From Deltaproteobacteria bacterium (GTDB lineage Bacteria > Myxococcota_A > Polyangia > Haliangiales > Haliangiaceae), in NCBI GenBank assembly GCA_021413675.1, contig JAIOQA010000231.1, positions 1 through 63,819 of the forward strand: DNA of 63,819 bases. Direction: 5' to 3'. Below the pieces are notes generated by a model that had not been told where the DNA came from, made no database searches, and worked only from the letters and a program-made list of their open reading frames with translations. Every line of letters begins with the position of its first letter. The first letter of the stretch is position 1. Made by a program: the position numbers and the translations under genes. Shown piece after piece: positions 58,574-63,819 of the stretch.

Positions 58574-59785
58574 GCTGAGCGCCGCGCGCAGCGCCGGCCC
58601 GAGATCGCCCTTGCGCCCGACGACGACCCGCTCGAGGCCGAGCCAGGTCGCCATCGCGCGGAGCTCGGCGGCGAGCGGCCCGGCGATGGCCTTCGCGGGG
58701 GCGTGCGGCTCGGCGTGGGCGCTCTGGACCGCGAGCGCGCCGCGATCGCGATCGGCCTTGAGGTCGACGCGCGCGACGAGGCGATCGCCGAGCAGGAACG
58801 GCAGCACGTAGTAGCCGTGCCGGCGCTTGTGCGCGGGCGTGTAGATCTCGAGCCGGTAGTCGAACGCGAACAGCCGCGTCGTGCGCGCGCGCTCCCAGAT
58901 GAGCGAATCGAACGGCGAGATCAGCGTGGCGGCGCGGATCGCGCGGGGCGCGGTGATCGCCGGATCGCGAAACCCCGGCTCGCGCCAGCCCTCCACGGTG
59001 ACTCGCTCGAGCGCGCCCTCGGCGACCAGCTCGTCGAGGAGCGGCCGCGCGACTGGCACCTTGATGCGGAAGTAGTCGGCGAGATCGGCGGCGGTGCCGA
59101 TGCCGAGCGCGGTCGCGGCGCGGCGGAGGAGCGCGCGCTGGGCGTCGCGCGGCGCCGGCGTGGGGTGGGCGAGGATCGCCTCGGGCAGGACGCGCTCGGG
59201 GAGATCGTAGACCCGCTCGAACGCGCGGGTGCGGCCGACCGACAGGACGTCGCCCATGCGGAACAGCATCTCGAGCGCGCGCTTGTGCTCGCCCCAGCTC
59301 CACCACGAGCCCTTCTCGCGCATCGCCGCGGCGTCGGTGAGCTGGCTCGCCGCGATCGGGCCGCGCGCGCGGACCTCGTCGAGGATCGCGGCGACGTACG
59401 CCGGCTTCTCGCGATAGAGGCGGACCATGCCGCCCCACGCGTCGCCGGCGCGCGCGGCGTCCATGCGCCAGCGCAGGAGCGGATGGAGGTCGACCTGGCA
59501 CAGCGCGGCTTCGTGGCCCCAGGCCTCGAACAGCGCGCGCTCCTCGACGAGCCGCGGCAGCAGATCGCGCGGGTGTGGCCCGAGCCGGGCCCACAGCGGC
59601 AGCTCCTGGGCGCGGCACAGCACGTTGACCGAGTCGACCTGGATGAGGCCGAGGCGATCGAGCACGGCGCGGGCGTGGCGCAGGTCGGCGCGCGCGGGCC
59701 GCGGCGCGGCGAACCCCTGCGCGGCGAGGGCGATCCGGCGCGCGGTCGCGGCGGGCATGGCCCGCGTGATCGCGGCGCGTGCCAT
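58568..59785 (-). CDS. ycaQ: YcaQ-type DNA crosslink-repair glycosylase (HTH_42 family)
   Basis: Protein of 405 aa with three winged-helix domains. The QxD catalytic motif is Q49-V-D51 in LGLIQVDSVNVLCRAQE; other family blocks are LFEAWGHEAALCQVD, KGSWWSWGEHKRALEMLF, and LISPFDSLIWERARTTRLF. YcaQ/AlkZ glycosylases unhook interstrand crosslinks and excise alkylated bases. ATG at 59785 overlaps the antiporter stop as TGATG. Coupled to two transporters for unclear reasons. Confidence 0.88.
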   Translation of the reverse strand: MARAAITRAMPAATARRIALAAQGFAAPRPARADLRHARAVLDRLGLIQVDSVNVLCRAQELPLWARLGPHPRDLLPRLVEERALFEAWGHEAALCQVDLHPLLRWRMDAARAGDAWGGMVRLYREKPAYVAAILDEVRARGPIAASQLTDAAAMREKGSWWSWGEHKRALEMLFRMGDVLSVGRTRAFERVYDLPERVLPEAILAHPTPAPRDAQRALLRRAATALGIGTAADLADYFRIKVPVARPLLDELVAEGALERVTVEGWREPGFRDPAITAPRAIRAATLISPFDSLIWERARTTRLFAFDYRLEIYTPAHKRRHGYYVLPFLLGDRLVARVDLKADRDRGALAVQSAHAEPHAPAKAIAGPLAAELRAMATWLGLERVVVGRKGDLGPALRAALSE

Positions 59786-61089
59786 CAGTGGCCGTGGGTG
59801 GCGCCGTCGGCCGCGCGCTTGTTGGCCTCGCCCGAGCGCATCATCACGATCCGGAAGATCGGCGGCGCGATCAGCTCGTTGGCCGCGACCACGCCGAGCA
59901 AGAGCACCGCGGCCTCGTTGCCGAAGGACGGGAAGGTCTTCTGGATGAGCAGCGCCAGCGCGATCGCGAGGCCGGCCTGGGGCACGAGCCCGAACCACGC
60001 GTACTTGCGCACCGCCGGGTGCACGCCGGCGTCGCGGGTCGCGAGCTTGCAGCCGACGAAGAAGCACGACGCGCGCGCGGCGACGATCACGCCGATCGGG
60101 ACGATCGCGTTGACCAGCGTCTTGAGATTGATGTGGTTGCCGGCCAGGGCGAAGAACACCAGGAACACCGGCAGCTGGGCGCTCTCGAAGTCGTGGAGCA
60201 GATCGGTGGCGTCGGCCTTCGAGACGTTCTCGAGGTAGACGCCGGCGGCGATCATCGTGATCAGGGGATCGAGGTGGATGCGCGCGCCGATCTCGGCGAC
60301 GACCAGGCAGATCATCACCGCGAACAGCGAGGCGCCCTTCTTCACCGTGCGCAGGAACACGCCGAGCAGCGCGCCGATCGCCACGCCGAACGCGACCGAT
60401 CCGCCCAGCTCCCAGCTGACGCTCGCGATCTCGCCGGTGACGTCGATGTCGCCGCCGATCACCGCGCCGGCGATCGCCGAGACGATCGCGTACGAGAAGA
60501 TCACGATGAAGTCGGCGACCACGACCATCGCCAGGAGGATGCGGGTCATCGGGCCCTCGGCCCGGGTCTCGCTCACCATCGCCATGACGACCGAGGGCGA
60601 CTGCGCCGAGGCCGCGACGCCGATCATCATGCAGACCGCGAACGAATCGGCGACCGGCATGCCGTCGAAGAACGGCAGGAGCGGGCGGACCAGGAACAGC
60701 ACGCCGGACAGCACGATGAACGTGCCGATGACCGCGAAGATCACCATGCGCGTGAGCACGCGCGCGTACGGCTTGATCTTGACGAAGTTGAGCTCGGCGC
60801 CCGCGGTCAGCGCGATCATGCAGACCGCCACGTCGCTCACGACCTTGAGGTCGTGGGTCATGCTGTCACCGACGAGGTTGAGCACGAACGGCCCGCTGAC
60901 GATGCCGGCGATCAGGTAGCAGGTCAGGTGGGGCAGGCCGACGCGATGCAGGAGCCGCGCGCTGAAGAACGCGGTCAAGAGCAGGAACCCGAACGCCAGC
61001 TCGACACCCGCGGCGCCGGCGAGCGGCGCGAAGCTGCGCGCGACCTGCATCAGGCCGCCGAGCGCGAGCAGCAGCAAGAGCGCGATCAC
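59785..61089 (-). CDS. CPA2-family cation/proton antiporter
   Basis: Inner-membrane protein of 434 aa with about 12 hydrophobic segments. Blocks like HLTCYLIAGIVSGPFVLNLV, AVCMIALTAGAELNF, SAQSPSVVMAMVSETRAEG and VFFALAGNHINLKTL are typical of Na+(K+)/H+ exchanger domains. No TrkA domain. GTG at 61089 overlaps the upstream antiporter's stop (GTGA). May form a heterodimer with it. Confidence 0.88.
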   Translation of the reverse strand: MIALLLLLALGGLMQVARSFAPLAGAAGVELAFGFLLLTAFFSARLLHRVGLPHLTCYLIAGIVSGPFVLNLVGDSMTHDLKVVSDVAVCMIALTAGAELNFVKIKPYARVLTRMVIFAVIGTFIVLSGVLFLVRPLLPFFDGMPVADSFAVCMMIGVAASAQSPSVVMAMVSETRAEGPMTRILLAMVVVADFIVIFSYAIVSAIAGAVIGGDIDVTGEIASVSWELGGSVAFGVAIGALLGVFLRTVKKGASLFAVMICLVVAEIGARIHLDPLITMIAAGVYLENVSKADATDLLHDFESAQLPVFLVFFALAGNHINLKTLVNAIVPIGVIVAARASCFFVGCKLATRDAGVHPAVRKYAWFGLVPQAGLAIALALLIQKTFPSFGNEAAVLLLGVVAANELIAPPIFRIVMMRSGEANKRAADGATHGH

Positions 61090-62813
61090 GGCGTGCCTCC
61101 TGGGCCGTGACCGCCGGCCGCGGTGTCGTCGGGCTCGGGCTCGCGATAGATCGGGCCCGAGTCGTCGAGCTCGTCGATCTTGGCCTCGATCTCCTCGGGC
61201 GCGGGCAGGCTGCCCGGGCTGTGCTGCGCGACCTCGTCGGCGACCAGCCGCTGTGTCCGGGTCTCGTACAGGAAGTGCACGAGCACCTCGGTCACGATCG
61301 CGCCGCCGATGACCGCGGTCGTGATCCACGACAGCGCGCCATCGACGTACAGGCTCTCCACGCTGACCACCAGGCCGATCGACAGGCTCGACAGCGGCGA
61401 CACCAGCTGGCGATCGTCGACGAAGCCGGCCGGGATCTCGCTGCCGAGCGAGGCGTGGGCGGCGGTCACGCCCAGCCACTTGCCGGCGGCGCGGCCGGCG
61501 ACGAACAGCGGGACGAGCGCCCAGCCGCGCCAGTCGTTCACCGACCACACCGCGCCGGCGATGATCAGGAACAGCTGCTGCAGCGGGCGCTCGAGCTGGT
61601 TCAGGATCCGGAAGACCGAGTCCTTCTGGTCGTTGGGGAAGTTGATCACCAGCGTGCCGGCGATGAAGCACACGACGATCGGCGACAGGTGCAGGTAGCT
61701 CGCGAGGCCCGACGCGAACGCGATCGAGCCCAGCACGACCGCGAGGAACTCGGCGTTCGAGGTCGGCACGCGGATCATCGCGAAGATCAGCACGCCGAGC
61801 GCCACGCCCAGGCCGATCGACACGAACAGCCACGCGGTCGCGGGCAGCTGCCACGCGCCGACGCCGGCGTTGCCGCGGAAGTACGCGGTCAGGAACAGCA
61901 GGCCGACCACGCCGACGATCTCGTCGAGCTGCGCCAGCAGGATGTCGACGCCCTTGCCCTCGCGCCACGACCGCATCGCGAAGCCGCGGAACTGCCGCGG
62001 GGCGGTCATCGCCGCGGCGGCGCCGAGGATCAAGAGGTCGCGCCACAGCGCGGGATCCTCGAGCTTGGCGCCGAAGCCCGCGACCATCAGCGCGCCGCAC
62101 GCGCCCGCGGTGACCGCGAACGGGCCGAGCGCCTCGACGAGGATGATGTACGCGGTGCCCTTGGGCACGCGATCGAGCACGCGGATGTCGAGCTGCGCCC
62201 CGATGATGAAGCCGAGCCAGCCGAGGCCGAACTGCATGACCGGGCGCAGCTGATCGAGGACGTCGCCGGTCAAGACGCCGATGCGCGGGTGGCTGGCGAT
62301 CAGGCCGAGCGCGACGAACGGGAAGCCGGCGGCGATCACGTTGGCGACGCCGAGGGTCTCCTGCGCGCGCGCGACCCGGCGCGAGCCGCCGAGGAACGCG
62401 AGCACGAACAGCGCGACCAGGCCGCCGATGACCTTGATCGCGAACCAGGTCTTCTGCGAGCTCGAGAGCTCGGGCGCGGGCGCGTGCGGCGCGGGCGCGG
62501 CGGGGGCAGGTGCGGTGGTTGTCGGGGCCGGCGCGGGCGGCGCGGCGACCGGGGGCGCGGGCGTCGGCAGCACGAGCGGCGGGGCGACCACCGGTGGTGC
62601 GGGTGGCTTCGGCAGCACGAGCGGAGGCGTGCTCCCCGGCCACGGTGAAGGCGTCGGGGCCGCGGGCGTCGGGGCCGCGGGCGTCGGGGTCGCGGCGGGC
62701 TCAGGCGGCGCTGCGGCCGGCTGCCCGCGGGCTGCCGCGCCGATGCAGACCAGCGCGATCATCGCCGCTGCCGGCGCGAACCTCACGAGCTGATCTCTCC
62801 ATCGTCGGCTCAC
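61086..62813 (-). CDS. CPA2-like antiporter with Pro/Ala-rich N-terminal extension
   Basis: Protein of 575 aa. An N-terminal hydrophobic segment (APAAAMIALVCIGAAA) precedes about 85 residues of Pro/Ala/Thr-rich low complexity, then about 12 membrane segments of the Na+/H+ exchanger fold (FGLGWLGFIIGAQLDIRVL; LHLSPIVVCFIAGTLVINFP) and a cytoplasmic acidic tail ending DTAAGGHGPGGTP. The extension may lie outside the membrane. Coupled to the second CPA2 gene by GTGA overlap. Ion specificity cannot be told. Confidence 0.85.
   Translation of the reverse strand: MSRRWRDQLVRFAPAAAMIALVCIGAAARGQPAAAPPEPAATPTPAAPTPAAPTPSPWPGSTPPLVLPKPPAPPVVAPPLVLPTPAPPVAAPPAPAPTTTAPAPAAPAPHAPAPELSSSQKTWFAIKVIGGLVALFVLAFLGGSRRVARAQETLGVANVIAAGFPFVALGLIASHPRIGVLTGDVLDQLRPVMQFGLGWLGFIIGAQLDIRVLDRVPKGTAYIILVEALGPFAVTAGACGALMVAGFGAKLEDPALWRDLLILGAAAAMTAPRQFRGFAMRSWREGKGVDILLAQLDEIVGVVGLLFLTAYFRGNAGVGAWQLPATAWLFVSIGLGVALGVLIFAMIRVPTSNAEFLAVVLGSIAFASGLASYLHLSPIVVCFIAGTLVINFPNDQKDSVFRILNQLERPLQQLFLIIAGAVWSVNDWRGWALVPLFVAGRAAGKWLGVTAAHASLGSEIPAGFVDDRQLVSPLSSLSIGLVVSVESLYVDGALSWITTAVIGGAIVTEVLVHFLYETRTQRLVADEVAQHSPGSLPAPEEIEAKIDELDDSGPIYREPEPDDTAAGGHGPGGTP
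62651..62695 (-). repeat. 15-bp tandem repeat encoding A-P-T-P-A
   Basis: Three copies of a 15-bp unit in the Pro-rich extension of the antiporter gene. Probably a slippage-prone linker. Confidence 0.8.
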
Positions 62814-62948
62814 GCCCGATCGTTGGTACCACAGAGCCGCGGGCCGGTGGCCAGGGCGGGTCGCGATCGACGAGGCGCGACTGTGCTCCGAAAGCGCACA
62901 CCGATCGTCGATCGATCGCGCGGACGCGACATCGATCGTCGGCGATCG

Positions 62949-63545
62949 TCACCAGGTGCAGCGGTCGACGTCGCTCACGCTCTGCGCCGCGAGCACGCAG
63001 GCCTCGAGCGTCTTGCTCGGCGCCTCGTTCTTGCAGCGCGAGATGATGCGATCGACGCTCGTGACCAGGTACTGATCCGCGCCGGCGCCGGTCGGCAGCG
63101 CGCGGAGGTGCGCGACGATCGCGCCGCAATCGCCGACGCCGAGGGGATGCGGACACGCCCCCAGCTCCTGCTTGGTGCGCGCCGCGATCAAGCAGCGCTC
63201 GTCGTCGCGACCGAGGCCGGCGCGCTGGCACTGCGCCAGCATGTCGGCGGCGAACTGCGCGCGCTCGGCCTTGGGCGTGTAGTTGCCGAGCAGGATCCCG
63301 CCGAGGTGATCGGCGATCGCGGCGCAGTCGGCGTCGCCAGCGCCCGGCGGCGGCGGCTGCGGCGGCTGCGGCACCGCGCTGCCCGAGCCCAGACCTGGCG
63401 CGCGCACGCAGAGATCGCTCAGGCACGCGAGGCCGGGATCGCAGGTGTGGTTGCCGTAGCAGGGGCCGCGCTCGGAGCCGTCGGGCACCGTCGAGCGGCA
63501 GGCGGCGGTGGCGACGAGCAATGCGAACGCGGTGCGAGCGAGCAT
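62949..63545 (-). CDS. Cys-rich lipoprotein
   Basis: Lipoprotein of 198 aa; GGAGG ribosome binding site before ATG 63545; lipobox TAAC. Residues 25-50 have a GPCYGNHTCDPGLACLSDLC motif, the short Cys knot seen on many myxobacterial lipoproteins, then a Pro linker and a helical domain with paired cysteines (DADCAAIADHL; CPHPLGVGDCGAIV; RCKNEA; EACVLAAQ). No family named; probably cell-surface. Confidence 0.82.
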   Translation of the reverse strand: MLARTAFALLVATAACRSTVPDGSERGPCYGNHTCDPGLACLSDLCVRAPGLGSGSAVPQPPQPPPPGAGDADCAAIADHLGGILLGNYTPKAERAQFAADMLAQCQRAGLGRDDERCLIAARTKQELGACPHPLGVGDCGAIVAHLRALPTGAGADQYLVTSVDRIISRCKNEAPSKTLEACVLAAQSVSDVDRCTW

Positions 63546-63558
63546 GGTTCCTCCGGGG

Positions 63559-63819
63559 TCAGGGCGCGAGCGCGTGATCGAGCGCGCGCTCGAAGGCGGC
63601 GTCGCTCGCGCACGGCGCGCCGGTCTGCGCGATGCGCTCCACGAGCGCCGCCAGGCGCGGGCGCTCGGGATCGAGGGCTGCGTCGTGCGCGTCGGCGAGG
63701 CCCGCGGCGATCATCGACGCGCGCGCGGCGATCACCGGCGCGGCGTCGGTCGCGACGCCCTCGACGGCGGTGGCGCGGGTCGCGCAGGTGCCATCGGCGG
63801 CGACCGCGTCGGCGACGCG
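63559..63819 (-). CDS. Hypothetical protein, 3' part only (runs off window)
   Basis: The minus frame is open from the window edge to the TGA at 63559-63561, giving the last 86 residues of a protein ending TGAPCASDAAFERALDHALAP. It has two cysteines and a helical Ala-rich composition, and looks like coding sequence ahead of the lipoprotein gene 13 bp downstream. The start lies outside the window. Confidence 0.5.
   Translation of the reverse strand, partial: RVADAVAADGTCATRATAVEGVATDAAPVIAARASMIAAGLADAHDAALDPERPRLAALVERIAQTGAPCASDAAFERALDHALAP

Overview
The window is very GC-rich throughout (by eye around 70 percent) with dense GATCG-type words. It looks like a chromosomal segment of a myxobacterium-type organism (Myxococcota, perhaps Haliangium/Kofleriaceae-like). 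Reasons: Myxococcales-type disulfide repeats (CDDGN..GDGC) in a giant lipoprotein; many lipoproteins with a lipobox followed by Asp/Ala/Pro linkers; a Ser/Thr kinase-like protein; an ImuA-ImuB-DnaE2 mutasome cassette with a GAAC-N4-GTTC LexA-type box; and many 4-bp GTGA/ATGA gene overlaps. The genus is inference. No rRNA, tRNA or CRISPR array was seen.

Layout. 1-4928: a truncated unknown gene and a 1335-aa repeat lipoprotein (cadherin-like repeats, disulfide repeats, Asp-box region). 4948-8237: an MFS/lipoprotein/CblC-like cobalamin cluster and a divergent alpha/beta hydrolase. 8368-14785: a diheme cytochrome lipoprotein, an M50 protease, a Sel1 lipoprotein coupled to a cyclic-phosphodiesterase/nucleotidase, and an unknown lipoprotein. 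14814-16555: a four-gene overlapping ECF sigma factor operon. 16734-22497: the SOS-type mutasome imuA-imuB-dnaE2. 22545-27870: small lipoproteins, a miniature GyrB-like ATPase-fold protein divergent from a predicted pseudokinase, a DUF2293-like protein, a GST, a thiopurine methyltransferase and a DUF4112 protein.

28037-37804 is the most notable block. Nine co-directional, tightly packed genes encode a PstS-like periplasmic binding protein, a small lipoprotein, an OprO/P-type porin with a coiled coil, a YfaP-like lipoprotein, ExbB, ExbD, TonB, a TonB-dependent receptor with its own TonB C-terminal-type domain at the N-terminus, and a lipoprotein. A PHO-box-like direct repeat (11-bp period) and a perfect 12-bp palindrome lie upstream. 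I read it as one energised outer-membrane uptake system, probably for phosphate or a phosphorylated substrate.

37834-45115: small regulators and redox genes (SRPBCC, OmpR-type regulator with a degenerate receiver, Bcp); a coupled trio of HMA lipoprotein, retropepsin-like ATP-grasp-associated protein and RimK-RCK_C fusion; then a small accessory patch with an IS481-like relic and a RAYT (Y1 HUH transposase). 45146-48403: an overlapping four-gene operon of a ferritin-like protein, two glycosyltransferases and a membrane protein. 48611-51923: secreted lipoproteins including an HExxH putative metalloprotease and a copper type II monooxygenase-like protein. 52101-54478: alternative (carboxynor)spermidine biosynthesis. 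54544-56505: a divergent CHAD/PPK2 pair (polyphosphate). 56511-62813: a hybrid histidine kinase, a YcaQ-type glycosylase, and two adjacent CPA2-type antiporters. 62949-63819: a Cys-rich lipoprotein and a gene cut by the window end.
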